IMG/VR virus record: IMGVR_UViG_3300047297_000103
Location: 1-35,000 of that record
Origin: a virus
Length of the DNA: 35,000 bases
Strand: one strand, 5' to 3'
A program made the position numbers and the translations under genes. Positions within the stretch are counted from its first letter, which is position 1. Each line of letters starts with the position of its first letter. The notes below the pieces were generated by a model. It ran no database searches and was not told the origin of the DNA. It saw nothing but the letters and a program-made list of their open reading frames with translations. Shown piece by piece: positions 23,495-30,754 of the stretch.

Positions 23495-23734
23495 GTGACA
23501 CGTAAAATTCTTACAATCGCTGCCCCGAAAGCGCAAGGGGTTAAGCTGGATGATGTAGTGCCAAGAGCCTGCATTAATTGCCGCTTTTACGAAGACGCAG
23601 TTGATATTGTGGCAGGTCAATGCCGCCGACGGTCTCCATCTCTCTCGCCAGATAATAGCCTGAGATACTGGCCCCCAGTCGCGCCTGATATGTGGTGCGG
23701 AGAGTATAAGCGCCTGCCGACGCAGGTGTCGTGA
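23495..23734 (+). CDS. Small Cys-rich protein (possible zinc binder)
   Basis: This 79-residue protein has a GTG start behind AAAGGAAAA. Four Cys are arranged as ACINCRFYE, GQCRRRSPS and MWCGEY, which could bind one zinc ion. It precedes the replication protein with a one-base overlap. Similar short proteins occur next to phage replication genes. Function unknown. Confidence 0.72.
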   Translation: MTRKILTIAAPKAQGVKLDDVVPRACINCRFYEDAVDIVAGQCRRRSPSLSPDNSLRYWPPVAPDMWCGEYKRLPTQVS

Positions 23735-24444
23735 TGCACTATTTTCAATTTAACATTGGCGACTATGCCAGCCACACGCGCCACCTCTCACTGATGGAGG
23801 ATTTGGCTTATCGTCGGCTGCTCGATCTCTACTACCTGAAGGACGGAGAGATATACGGCGACGAAGCTGAAGTCGCTCGCCAGATCGGTATGCGTGATGA
23901 AGTTGCAGCCGTGGGGCAGGTTCTTCAGGACTTTTTCACGATTGACGAAGATCGGTGGTCGCATGGTCGTTGCGATGCAGAAATAACGCATTTTCGCCAA
24001 AAATCAGAGAAGGCGTCTAGCGCTGGTAAGGCATCCGCTCAACGTCGGTCCAACGAACGATCAACGGACGTTCAACAGACGTTCAACCAACCAATAACCA
24101 ACAACCAAGAACCAATAACCAACAACCAAGAGGATAAATCCCCTAAAGGGGATATGTCATCTGACGATGACCTCTCGGTCCAAGATGTTGTTGATGCTTG
24201 GAATGATCTCGCTGCTCAGTGCGGCCTTTCGGAAGTCGTCAAGATAACTCCAGCACGCAGACGGCAGGTGCAGGCACGGATTAAGGAATATCCAAGCGCA
24301 GAGGATTGGGGCAAGGCGCTGTCAGCCATTGAGAGATCGAAATTCATGTGCGGAGACAACGACAGAGGCTGGCGAGCAAACTTCGACTTCCTGCTTCAGC
24401 CCAGCACATTCATAAAACTTTTGGAGGGAACCTATGACCGATAA
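23734..24444 (+). CDS. DUF1376 (YdaU-like) replication protein
   Basis: This 236-residue protein has an N-terminal winged-helix DUF1376 domain (HYFQFNIGDYASHTRHLSLM, EDLAYRRLLDLYYLKDGEIY, about 2-90). A Gln/Asn-rich linker holds a duplicated QPITNNQE/EPITNNQE unit, and a C-terminal domain follows (VVDAWNDLAAQCGL; WGKALSAIERSKF; WRANFDFLLQPSTF). This C-terminal pattern is common in phage helicase-loader-like proteins. ATG 23734 overlaps the previous stop (TGATG); GTG 23731 is an alternative. The linker DNA is itself repeated and is a candidate origin. Confidence 0.86.
   Translation: MHYFQFNIGDYASHTRHLSLMEDLAYRRLLDLYYLKDGEIYGDEAEVARQIGMRDEVAAVGQVLQDFFTIDEDRWSHGRCDAEITHFRQKSEKASSAGKASAQRRSNERSTDVQQTFNQPITNNQEPITNNQEDKSPKGDMSSDDDLSVQDVVDAWNDLAAQCGLSEVVKITPARRRQVQARIKEYPSAEDWGKALSAIERSKFMCGDNDRGWRANFDFLLQPSTFIKLLEGTYDR
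24040..24153 (+). repeat. Iteron-like repeats and palindrome: candidate replication origin
   Basis: Inside the DUF1376 gene, imperfect 11-base units of the form TCAACNGACGT (about 24050-24090) are followed by a perfect 21-base tandem repeat (24090-24110 and 24111-24131) that is A/C-rich. Next is a perfect palindrome ATCCCC-TAAA-GGGGAT (24138-24153). Repeats within the linker of an initiator gene mirror the lambda origin within gene O. Confidence 0.55.
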
Positions 24445-24598
24445 GAAAATCACACGCTCCGCATCTGGGAGCATATCGACAAGCTCAACACACTTTGACG
24501 ACTATGTGAACTGGATTAATGAAAACATGAAAAGCACGAAGGCTGTCATCAGGCAGGATGAGAACGGACGTCGCTACTTTGATTTGGTGACGAAGTGA
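24434..24598 (+). CDS. Small accessory protein (54 aa)
   Basis: The ATG lies inside the end of the replication gene behind TTGGAGGGAA, and the stop overlaps the next start (TGATG). The sequence has a Ser/Thr-rich start and the segment FDDYVNWINENMKSTKAV, RQDENGRRYFDLV. First of a strip of small genes. No family was recognised. Confidence 0.65.
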   Translation: MTDKKITRSASGSISTSSTHFDDYVNWINENMKSTKAVIRQDENGRRYFDLVTK

Positions 24599-24756
24599 TG
24601 CCCAGAGGAACACCACTGCGGGCGGATCACAACGACGCCATCCACAAAGACCTTGCATGGCTGGAGATGCAGAAGGTGGCAATCGCTGCCCGGCACGGCG
24701 TCACGCTGGGAACGCTCGACAAGATCGACAAGCTGCGAAAGAAAAATGCCGTATAA
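24598..24756 (+). CDS. Small HTH-like accessory protein (52 aa)
   Basis: The middle of this basic protein has a helix-turn-helix-like pattern (AIAARHGVTLGTLDKIDKLR). The start overlaps the previous stop by one base and the end overlaps the next gene by 11. It is too small for a firm family call; a DNA-binding role is possible. Confidence 0.62.
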   Translation: MPRGTPLRADHNDAIHKDLAWLEMQKVAIAARHGVTLGTLDKIDKLRKKNAV

Positions 24757-24919
24757 CATAGGGCGGAAGCCACCCCATGAATTTATCGACATCAAGTTTC
24801 GAAATGGGCAGGTGCGCCGGAACGTCAAGACAGAGAACTGGCGCTTCCGGCCGTGGCCTTTTGAGAGCGAGTGGGACGTGGAGTTTTGGCAAAAATCAAC
24901 GGAAGGTGAAAAAAAATAG
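24746..24919 (+). CDS. Small aromatic-rich accessory protein (57 aa)
   Basis: The protein is rich in Trp, Phe, Lys and Arg (FIDIKFRNGQVRRNVKTENW, RFRPWPFESEWDVEFWQ). The start at ATG 24746 is chosen to limit overlap with the upstream gene. Some phage small proteins of this look are beta-rich. Function unknown. Confidence 0.62.
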   Translation: MPYNIGRKPPHEFIDIKFRNGQVRRNVKTENWRFRPWPFESEWDVEFWQKSTEGEKK

Positions 24920-24929
24920 CATTTGGGTA

Positions 24930-24957
24930 TTGACCTATATGATTTTGGCCGTAAAGT
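24930..24957 (+). promoter_or_regulatory. Possible internal promoter before the small-gene strip
   Basis: TTGACC (24930-24935, five of six) and TAAAGT (24952-24957, four of six) are 16 bases apart, inside the 69-base gap before the gene at 24989. They would give a local transcript for the following small genes. Confidence 0.32.
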
Positions 24958-24988
24958 GGGCTGCATAGAAACAAAGGGAGTTTAGAAA

Positions 24989-25210
24989 ATGTCACGCATA
25001 TACGGAGACCCCGGCGACATTCGGGTAGCAAAGCCAGACAGCATCGACGTTGCAATGCGTCGCGGATATGGCGCTGGCGAACACGGTGGTAACAATCCTT
25101 ACGAGGACGGCACACCGGAACACGCGACATTCGAAAAATACAAGGCCATCATGATTGAATATCAGGCAGCGAAGTCTGCCAATGGCGGCAACATTCCAAG
25201 TGGTTGGTAA
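24989..25210 (+). CDS. Hypothetical small protein (73 aa)
   Basis: The ATG follows AAAGGGAG at eight bases. The protein has a Gly/Asp-rich start (RIYGDPGDIRVAKPDSIDVA) and a helix (EHATFEKYKAIMIEYQAAKS). Clear ribosome site and codon use support the gene. Function unknown. Confidence 0.7.
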   Translation: MSRIYGDPGDIRVAKPDSIDVAMRRGYGAGEHGGNNPYEDGTPEHATFEKYKAIMIEYQAAKSANGGNIPSGW

Positions 25211-25223
25211 GGGAGATTATCAA

Positions 25224-25316
25224 ATGACACGCAGCGAAATGATTTTGACCGCAGCCATGACCTTTATGATGGGTTTCATCTGCACAGTCGCACTCGCAAA
25301 GGAATTGGCACTATGA
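25224..25316 (+). CDS. 30-residue single-helix membrane peptide
   Basis: An AAGGGAG site precedes the ATG. The peptide is nearly all one hydrophobic helix rich in Met (MILTAAMTFMMGFICTVALA). It overlaps the next start (ATGA). It could be a membrane-acting phage peptide; no family was recognised. Confidence 0.55.
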   Translation: MTRSEMILTAAMTFMMGFICTVALAKELAL

Positions 25317-25438
25317 CCAGCTATCGGGACTTCCTCGCCTTGAAGGGTATCAAGCCAATCGTCATCGAACGGACGCCAAAGAGCAAGGGCGACAAGGTTA
25401 TCGTCACAAGCTGCAAGCCTGCGGAGACTGTGCGATGA
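25313..25438 (+). CDS. Small basic accessory protein (41 aa)
   Basis: It overlaps both neighbours by four bases (ATGA). It is basic with two strand-like segments (GIKPIVIERTP, DKVIVTSCKP). The evidence is tight coupling within the strip. No function was recognised. Confidence 0.58.
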   Translation: MTSYRDFLALKGIKPIVIERTPKSKGDKVIVTSCKPAETVR

Positions 25439-25650
25439 ACGCTTTCATGACCCGCAACCCAAAACGCATTGAGGCACATAAGCTGCCCAGCAAGGAAAGC
25501 GACGCTCAATATTATGCCAAGCTGATTGAGGGATCACAGGAGCTTGCAAAGGCGATCATAGTGTCCGGGAAGCTGCACGGCCCAATGACAGAGGCAAAAC
25601 AGATTGACCTTGTTGCATGGGCCTATGACGTTAAAATCACTGTTGTCTGA
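25435..25650 (+). CDS. Hypothetical small protein (71 aa)
   Basis: The gene is coupled to its upstream neighbour by ATGA. It contains a helical centre (DAQYYAKLIEGSQELAKAII) and a short strand at the end. No motif was recognised. Confidence 0.65.
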   Translation: MNAFMTRNPKRIEAHKLPSKESDAQYYAKLIEGSQELAKAIIVSGKLHGPMTEAKQIDLVAWAYDVKITVV

Positions 25651-25661
25651 AGGAAATAGAA

Positions 25662-25748
25662 ATGACCGACCTGCCACTGTTCTTCACCGTGATCGCCATA
25701 GTGGTCGCTGTCATTTGGCTGATCGTCACAAGAGAGGACAATCTATGA
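25662..25748 (+). CDS. 28-residue single-helix membrane peptide
   Basis: It follows a GAAGGAAA site and overlaps the next gene by four bases. A single hydrophobic helix (LFFTVIAIVVAVIWLIV) is followed by a charged end (TREDNL), placing the C-terminus in the cytoplasm. Second such peptide in the strip. Confidence 0.56.
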   Translation: MTDLPLFFTVIAIVVAVIWLIVTREDNL

Positions 25749-26023
25749 CCGACACACCAATCCTGCCCGACTGGGTGCTGATCGAAGCTGCGAAGCGCGG
25801 CGCATTTATTGGCGACGTTTCCGACCTTCAGCACAGCTACGAAAGCATCAAGGTCTACCGCGCACTCTGCGACATGATCTTGAAGCACGAACAGCCGCCT
25901 GTTGATCGCCGACTGCTGTGTGCGGAGCAGGCCGCAAGCGAGTGGGACAACAGCCTATTGCTGCCGCCGATTGATGTCGCCGTCCGCGCCATCGAATTAT
26001 ATTTGGAGGGGTACGGGAAATGA
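25745..26023 (+). CDS. Hypothetical accessory protein (92 aa)
   Basis: This is a helical, acidic protein (PDWVLIEAAKRGAFIGDVSD, IKVYRALCDMILKHEQPPVD, IDVAVRAIELYLEGYGK). ATG 25745 overlaps the upstream stop (ATGA) and the stop overlaps the next start. Similar ORFs occur as small phage proteins of unknown role. Confidence 0.7.
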   Translation: MTDTPILPDWVLIEAAKRGAFIGDVSDLQHSYESIKVYRALCDMILKHEQPPVDRRLLCAEQAASEWDNSLLLPPIDVAVRAIELYLEGYGK

Positions 26024-26163
26024 GCCTAACATCTAAGCAGATCGGTCGGTTGCCGAAAAACTATGACGAGATTTTCAAGATGATGCTCGACAGCCGAGGT
26101 CGTCCGCTGCGCACTGTTTACAGTGTTGCAGAGGCGCTTCGCATACAAGGAACACAGCAATGA
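26020..26163 (+). CDS. Small basic accessory protein (47 aa)
   Basis: ATGA overlaps link it to both neighbours. A helical middle (NYDEIFKMMLDSRGRPLRTV) and an end resembling a short DNA-binding helix (VAEALRIQG) can be seen. Function unknown. Confidence 0.6.
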   Translation: MSLTSKQIGRLPKNYDEIFKMMLDSRGRPLRTVYSVAEALRIQGTQQ

Positions 26164-26336
26164 GCGACAGAGGAAACTGCCCTGATTGCATTGAACAGAT
26201 CGAAGCCCAAGCGGCGGAGATTGAGAAGCTGCGTGAGGAGGTGGCGCATCAAGGCGGACCACTTTGCATGGCACGTTACCATCCAACTGCCGAATGCACC
26301 TGCGGTGTCAGCGCAGCCTTGGGAGAAACGAAATGA
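26160..26336 (+). CDS. Small Cys/coiled-coil protein (58 aa)
   Basis: The start CPDC (Cys7, Cys10), a charged helix (QIEAQAAEIEKLREEVAHQG), then Cys36, Cys46 and Cys48 could form a zinc site. It overlaps both neighbours by four bases. Its role is unrecognised. Confidence 0.62.
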   Translation: MSDRGNCPDCIEQIEAQAAEIEKLREEVAHQGGPLCMARYHPTAECTCGVSAALGETK

Positions 26337-26617
26337 CTGAGGTCACACAGGCAGATCGTGAGGCGTTTGCCCGCATGGAAGGCCACGAACCGGACGACAT
26401 GGGTTGGCGCATCATAACGGAGCCGACAAACGGCGACTGTGTCGGTGTCCAAGCCTTTGCCCGTCACCGTCAATACGGTCACGATCAGGGATACTACGAC
26501 GGGCGGCAATATGACGGCGCAGAAGAGCGCGCCAAGATCGTGGCGTATCTGCGGAAGACGTTTGGCTTTGACAGCGAGGCCGCCGACGCCATCGAAGCAA
26601 AGGAGCATTTGAAATGA
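26333..26617 (+). CDS. Hypothetical accessory protein (94 aa)
   Basis: This is a soluble alpha/beta protein with the parts TQADREAFARMEGHEPDDMG, ARHRQYGHDQGYYDGRQYDG and a final helix. The ATG at 26333 overlaps the previous stop. A HDQGYYDGR-like segment recurs in small phage proteins. Function unknown. Confidence 0.68.
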   Translation: MTEVTQADREAFARMEGHEPDDMGWRIITEPTNGDCVGVQAFARHRQYGHDQGYYDGRQYDGAEERAKIVAYLRKTFGFDSEAADAIEAKEHLK

Positions 26618-26799
26618 TCGAAGTATACCTATCAGGCATCGCCCTGTTCCTGTCAGGCGCAGCCATTGGCTTTACCGTCGCGCACGCAGGCATGAAGCGC
26701 AAGCTGGAAGAACTGCAGAGCGAATACGATACACTCGTTGACCGCGACCCCAAGACTGGGCGCTTCGTGAAGTCCATGCGCAAGCTGGAAAGGGACTGA
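26614..26799 (+). CDS. Membrane-anchored coiled-coil protein (61 aa)
   Basis: One N-terminal membrane helix (YLSGIALFLSGAAIGFTVAH) is followed by a charged helix (KRKLEELQSEYDTLVDRDPK) and a basic end. It starts in an ATGA overlap. A membrane-linked accessory or superinfection role is possible but unproven. Confidence 0.66.
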   Translation: MIEVYLSGIALFLSGAAIGFTVAHAGMKRKLEELQSEYDTLVDRDPKTGRFVKSMRKLERD

Positions 26800-26800
26800 G

Positions 26801-26986
26801 ATGAGCATACTATCTACTGACGCAAAGGGTAGGGCAGCGATACGGCTCAAGAAACGCATTAGCGCAGCCATCAAGGAGGCTAGAACATCAGGCATGGTGG
26901 ATGCTGGCAAAAGCCTGAAAATCATTAAAGATCAAGTGGATCAAACCATCTCCTATATGGAGACAATCTACAGAACGAGGGACTGA
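26801..26986 (+). CDS. Small basic helical protein (61 aa)
   Basis: The ATG is one base after the previous stop, behind AAAGGGA. It is all-helical with basic faces (GRAAIRLKKRISAAIKEART) followed by KIIKDQVDQTISYMETI. No family was recognised. Confidence 0.64.
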   Translation: MSILSTDAKGRAAIRLKKRISAAIKEARTSGMVDAGKSLKIIKDQVDQTISYMETIYRTRD

Positions 26987-26987
26987 A

Positions 26988-27170
26988 ATGATAATTGACA
27001 TCGACCCATCCATGCTAGACGGCCTTATCCGTGCATGGTTGAAGGATACACTTAAGACACTGGAGGACAATTTCCACGCCAGTTATGTGCATCCAGATGA
27101 TGTCAAAACATACAAGAAAGACATCAAGGCGGTGAAGCGATTGCTGGATTACGTTGGCGACCCGCTTTGA
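26988..27170 (+). CDS. Small helical accessory protein (60 aa)
   Basis: The protein pattern (IIDIDPSMLDGLIRAWLKDT, LKTLEDNF, KKDIKAVKRLLDYVG) resembles many ~60-residue phage proteins with two long helices and no assigned role. It starts two bases after the previous stop. Last of the small-gene strip. Confidence 0.66.
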   Translation: MIIDIDPSMLDGLIRAWLKDTLKTLEDNFHASYVHPDDVKTYKKDIKAVKRLLDYVGDPL

Positions 27171-27228
27171 CAAAACAGGGATGAGAGCCTAGATAGATTT
27201 GCAGGCCGAAGTGGAGTATAAGCCTGTT

Positions 27229-28491
27229 ATGAGCCATTCAATTAATATCGAGTATGTCCCGGTAGCGGATCTCATTCCGTATGCGGCCAACTCCCGAACG
27301 CATAGCGACGTTCAGGTAACGCAGATTGCTGCCAGCATTCGGGAGTTTGGCTTCACCAATCCAATCTTGGTCAATGGTGAGAACACCATCATTGCTGGGC
27401 ATGGTCGCCTTATGGCCGCAAAGAAGCTGGGCCTTGATGAGGTTCCGGTTATATGCCTCGACCACCTCAGCAAAGCGCAACAGAAGGCGCTGGTCATCGC
27501 AGACAACCAACTGGCTCTCAACGCCGGGTGGGATATTGATATGCTGAAGGTTGAGATTGAGGGCTTACAGCTAGAGGACTTCGACCTTGATCTGCTGGGC
27601 TTTGATGACAAGTTTCTTGACGGGTTGCTTGAGCCTGAGCCAGCTGAGGGCCTTACTGACGAAGACGCTGTTCCAGATGTGCCGGAGACACCGAAGACCG
27701 TTCTTGGTGACGTTTGGGTGCTGGGCAATCACAGGTTGATGTGTGGGGACAGCACTAGCATTGATGCGGTTGATAAGCTGATGGCTGGTGTGAAGGCGGA
27801 TATGATTTTCACTGATCCGCCTTACGGAATGTCGTATGGGGGGGGGGCGCTCGCAGGTTCAACCCCGAAAGGCGCGCTCGTGAAAGCGCATGGTCCAATT
27901 ATGGGTGACGATAAAACAGGCGATGACCTGATTGCCCTCGTTCGCGATGCCGTCGCGTGCTCCGTATCAGTTAGCAAGGCCGGTGCTGCGGCTTATATTT
28001 GTTTCCCTTGGCGAACATATAGCGAGTTTGAGGCTGCGCTAAACGAATGTGGCCTAAAACCATCTGCTTGCATTGTGTGGGATAAAAAGTCGATTGGCCT
28101 TGGAAATAGCAACTATCGACCACAGCATGAGTTTATCTTTTATATTAAAGGCGGCTCTTGGTTTGGCGATAAGGCTCAGTCAGACGTTTGGTATATGAGC
28201 CGTGGCAATACCAGTGCTTATGTCCATCCGACACAAAAACCCGTTGAACTCATTGAGCGCGCTCTCAATAATAGCAGCAAGGCTGGTGACGTTGTGATCG
28301 ACTGTTTTGGTGGCTCTGGCTCCACCCTTATCGCTTGCGAAAAAAACAATCGAAATGCGCGCCTCATGGAACTTGACCCCAAACACGTAGATGCAATCAT
28401 CAAGCGTTGGCAGGACTTCACAGGAAAGGAAGCCATTCACGCTGAGACGGGTTTGCCATTCAACGAGATGACCAATGTCGCTAACAGTTAA
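27229..28491 (+). CDS. ParB-domain DNA methyltransferase (N6-adenine or N4-cytosine)
   Basis: This 420-residue fusion has an N-terminal ParB/Srx-like domain (about 8-100; ADLIPYAANSRTHS, NTIIAGHGRLMAAKKLG) and a methyltransferase with motif IV DPPY (196-199) before motif I FGGSGST (360-366), the beta-class order. A WVLGNHRLMCGDS start and VHPTQKP are typical. It may modify phage DNA against host restriction. Ten consecutive G (27838-27847) lie just after DPPYGMSY and could slip. ATG 27229 is used; an in-frame TTG at 27199 is possible. It overlaps TerS by 17 bases. Confidence 0.9.
   Translation: MSHSINIEYVPVADLIPYAANSRTHSDVQVTQIAASIREFGFTNPILVNGENTIIAGHGRLMAAKKLGLDEVPVICLDHLSKAQQKALVIADNQLALNAGWDIDMLKVEIEGLQLEDFDLDLLGFDDKFLDGLLEPEPAEGLTDEDAVPDVPETPKTVLGDVWVLGNHRLMCGDSTSIDAVDKLMAGVKADMIFTDPPYGMSYGGGALAGSTPKGALVKAHGPIMGDDKTGDDLIALVRDAVACSVSVSKAGAAAYICFPWRTYSEFEAALNECGLKPSACIVWDKKSIGLGNSNYRPQHEFIFYIKGGSWFGDKAQSDVWYMSRGNTSAYVHPTQKPVELIERALNNSSKAGDVVIDCFGGSGSTLIACEKNNRNARLMELDPKHVDAIIKRWQDFTGKEAIHAETGLPFNEMTNVANS
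27838..27847 (+). repeat. G10 homopolymer in the methyltransferase gene
   Basis: Ten consecutive G encode three Gly codons and the first base of an Ala codon, just after the catalytic DPPY motif. Gain or loss of one G would shift the frame and remove the SAM-binding motif. Confidence 0.9.
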
Positions 28492-28861
28492 ACAGGAAGC
28501 ATTCGCTCAGGGTATCGCTGATGGTCTCGACCAAGCCAGCGCATATCGTGCTGCTTATGACGCTGAAGGCATGGCTGATAACACGATTTATGCCCGTGCA
28601 TCTGAGCTTGTCCGTAACAGTAAGGTAGCGGATAGGATCGCCGAACTGAAAGGCGCTCTTGCTGAGAGGGTTCTATGGACACGGGAAATGTCTGTAAAAG
28701 CCCTTGTGCAGACGTTCCGTGAGAGCGCAGGAAGCGTAAGGGTTGCAGCCGTCAAAGAGTTGAACGCAATGCACGGTTACAACGAGCCATCAAAGCTGCA
28801 CGTCGAAGGAAACATCGGCATTGTGCGCTATCCCGGTCTGGATGATGGCGCAGACGATTGA
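28475..28861 (+). CDS. Terminase small subunit
   Basis: This 128-residue protein matches the small-terminase (Terminase_2-type) pattern: LTVKQEAFAQGIADGLDQAS, AYRAAYDAEGMADNTIYARA, SELVRNSKVADRIAELKG. It binds the packaging start site and recruits the large subunit. The ATG overlaps the methyltransferase end by 17 bases, and its own end overlaps the large-subunit start. Confidence 0.85.
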   Translation: MSLTVKQEAFAQGIADGLDQASAYRAAYDAEGMADNTIYARASELVRNSKVADRIAELKGALAERVLWTREMSVKALVQTFRESAGSVRVAAVKELNAMHGYNEPSKLHVEGNIGIVRYPGLDDGADD

Positions 28862-30110
28862 CCTAATTAGCCCGTATAGGCCGCGAGACCAATTCCTCCC
28901 GCTGCATAAACGTAAAACACGATGGATGATTACCGTTGCCCATCGTCGTGCCGGTAAGACGGTCGCCTGCGTCAATGAGGTAATCCGCAGGGCATTGGCT
29001 TGTAAGCTGCCCAATCCTCGCTTCGCATACATTGCACCTCAGCTTAATCAGGCGAAAGACATCGCGTGGACGTACATCAAGGAAGCGGTTGCCTTCCTGC
29101 CGAACGTCAAGATTAACGAGAGCGAACTTTGGGTGGAGCTTCCCAATAGCGCCCGCGTCAGGGTTTATGGCGCTGATAATCCAGATCGGCTGCGTGGTAT
29201 CTATCTCGATGGCGTTGTGCTGGACGAGTTTGGGGACATGAACCCAACAGTCTGGACGCAGGTGATCCGACCCGCTCTGTCTGACCGCAAGGGCTGGGCA
29301 ATCTTCATCGGCACACCAAAGGGTAAGAACGTCTTCTTCGACCTGTGGCAGAACGCAGAGAACGACGAGGACTGGACACGCCTCATCCTCAAGGCGTCTG
29401 AGACCGGGCTGCTGGACGACAAGGAACTTTCCGACGCTCGCCGCATGATGAGCGAGGACGAGTACGCGCAGGAATACGAGTGCAGCTTTGAAGCCGCTGT
29501 GCGCGGTGCATACTACGGCAAAGAGTTTGGCGAGATGGAGGCCAGCAACCGCATCACGTCCGTTCCATACGATCCGGCGCTTCCGGTGCATACCGCATGG
29601 GATTTGGGGATGTCAGACAGCACGGTGATCTGGTTCGTGCAGGCGCATGGCGGTGAGACACGCTGGATTGATTGCCTGAAGGGTGAAGGTGTAAGCCTCG
29701 ACTGGTATGTAAAGCAGCTACAGGACAAGCCCTACGTCTGGGGCAATCACTATCTACCGCATGACGTTCGCGTCCGTGAACTGGGGACAGGCAAGAGCCG
29801 CTTAGAGGTTCTGAGCGAGCTTGGGCTGCGTAACGTTGAGGTTGCGCCACGTATGGACATCATGGACGGCATTCAGGCTCTGCGTATGCTCCTGCCGCGC
29901 TCTTGGTTCGATAAGGACAACTGCAAGACCGGGATTGAAGCCCTGCGGATGTATCGCCGCCACTACGATGAGAAGCGGCAAGAGTTTCAGACGCATCCAT
30001 TTCATGATTGGACCTCGCATTGGGCCGACGCCGCTAGATACTTTGCCATAGCGCATCGGGAGCAAATGGGTTATACGCCTATCAGGCGAAATATACGTGG
30101 TATCGTTTAA
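28845..30110 (+). CDS. Terminase large subunit
   Basis: This 421-residue packaging motor has Walker A VAHRRAGKT (about 31-39), Walker B VVLDEFGD (about 124-131) with the catalytic Glu, and a FIGTPKGKN coupling element. The RNase H-like nuclease shows Asp in HTAWDLGMSDSTVI, LPHDVRVRE, and a final Asp in HWADAARYF. It cuts and pumps DNA through the portal. ATG 28845 (or 28842) starts within the small-subunit gene. Its end overlaps the next ATG by one base. It is shorter than T7 terminase (~586). Confidence 0.93.
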   Translation: MAQTIDLISPYRPRDQFLPLHKRKTRWMITVAHRRAGKTVACVNEVIRRALACKLPNPRFAYIAPQLNQAKDIAWTYIKEAVAFLPNVKINESELWVELPNSARVRVYGADNPDRLRGIYLDGVVLDEFGDMNPTVWTQVIRPALSDRKGWAIFIGTPKGKNVFFDLWQNAENDEDWTRLILKASETGLLDDKELSDARRMMSEDEYAQEYECSFEAAVRGAYYGKEFGEMEASNRITSVPYDPALPVHTAWDLGMSDSTVIWFVQAHGGETRWIDCLKGEGVSLDWYVKQLQDKPYVWGNHYLPHDVRVRELGTGKSRLEVLSELGLRNVEVAPRMDIMDGIQALRMLLPRSWFDKDNCKTGIEALRMYRRHYDEKRQEFQTHPFHDWTSHWADAARYFAIAHREQMGYTPIRRNIRGIV

Positions 30111-30412
30111 TGAAGTCTCCTGCTTGGCAGCGCAAGGAAGGTAAGTCGGCATCTGGTGGCTTGAACGCCAAAGGCCGTGCGTCTGCAAAAGCTGAGGGGA
30201 TGAACCTAAAACCACCAGTCAAGTCAGGTGATAACCCACGGAGGGCGTCATTCTTAGCGCGGATGGGGAATATGCCGGGGCCAGAGCGTGACGAGAAGGG
30301 CAAGCCGACCCGATTACTCCTATCTCTGCAAGCGTGGGGTGCGTCATCTAAAACAGACGCGAGAACGAAAGCTAAAGCCATTTCCGCCCGCAACAAGGGG
30401 AAGTCCAAGTGA
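30110..30412 (+). CDS. DUF6321-like basic protein
   Basis: This 100-residue Lys/Arg/Gly-rich protein has the family marks SPAWQRKEGKSASGGLNAKG, PPVKSG, RRASFLARMGNMPGP and DEKGKPTRLLLSLQAW. DUF6321 proteins occur in phage packaging blocks and are unassigned; a DNA-associated virion protein is plausible. It is linked to TerL by TAATG and to the next gene by GTGA. Confidence 0.8.
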   Translation: MKSPAWQRKEGKSASGGLNAKGRASAKAEGMNLKPPVKSGDNPRRASFLARMGNMPGPERDEKGKPTRLLLSLQAWGASSKTDARTKAKAISARNKGKSK

Positions 30413-30414
30413 AG

Positions 30415-30570
30415 ATGGGTCTCTATGCTAATATTGCGGCGAAGAAGGCGCGGATTAAAGCTGGTTCCGGTGAGAAAATGCGCAAGGTCGGGGCCAAGGG
30501 CGCTCCAACTGCGGCTGCATTTAAGGCGGCTGCGAAAACAGCTAAGAATGCCAAGCCGAAAGGAAAGTGA
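30415..30570 (+). CDS. Small basic phage protein (51 aa)
   Basis: The pattern MGLYANIAAKKARIKAGSGE, KMRKVGAKGAPTAAAFKAAA, KTAK is one often seen in phage genomes near terminase or portal genes. ATG 30415 is preferred, and GTG 30409 overlapping the previous stop would add two residues. It is highly basic and lacks acidic residues almost completely. Function unknown. Confidence 0.75.
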   Translation: MGLYANIAAKKARIKAGSGEKMRKVGAKGAPTAAAFKAAAKTAKNAKPKGK

Positions 30571-30571
30571 T

Positions 30572-30745
30572 ATGAAACTGGATGCAGCAGCCAAGAAGAT
30601 TGGCAAGGTACTTGGTGAGTATAAGCGCGGCACCCTTCACGCTGGCGTAAACCCCAAGGGACCGGCCAAGGCTCCGCTGGCTAAGAGCCGCAAGCAGGCC
30701 ATCGCAATCGCATTGTCGGAAGCTGGCAAGTCGAAAAAGAAGTAA
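30572..30745 (+). CDS. DUF6496-like basic protein (57 aa)
   Basis: The C-terminal SRKQAIAIALSEAGKSKKK is the hallmark of DUF6496, and EYKRGTLHAG matches its middle. The gene starts one base after the previous stop behind AAAGGAAAG. It is the third basic protein in a row before the portal gene. The family is widespread in phages and unassigned. Confidence 0.8.
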   Translation: MKLDAAAKKIGKVLGEYKRGTLHAGVNPKGPAKAPLAKSRKQAIAIALSEAGKSKKK

Positions 30746-30754
30746 GGCAAAACT

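Noticed and set aside
24090-24131. CRISPR array
   Set aside because: Two adjacent 21-base units without spacers, inside a coding frame, do not make an array.
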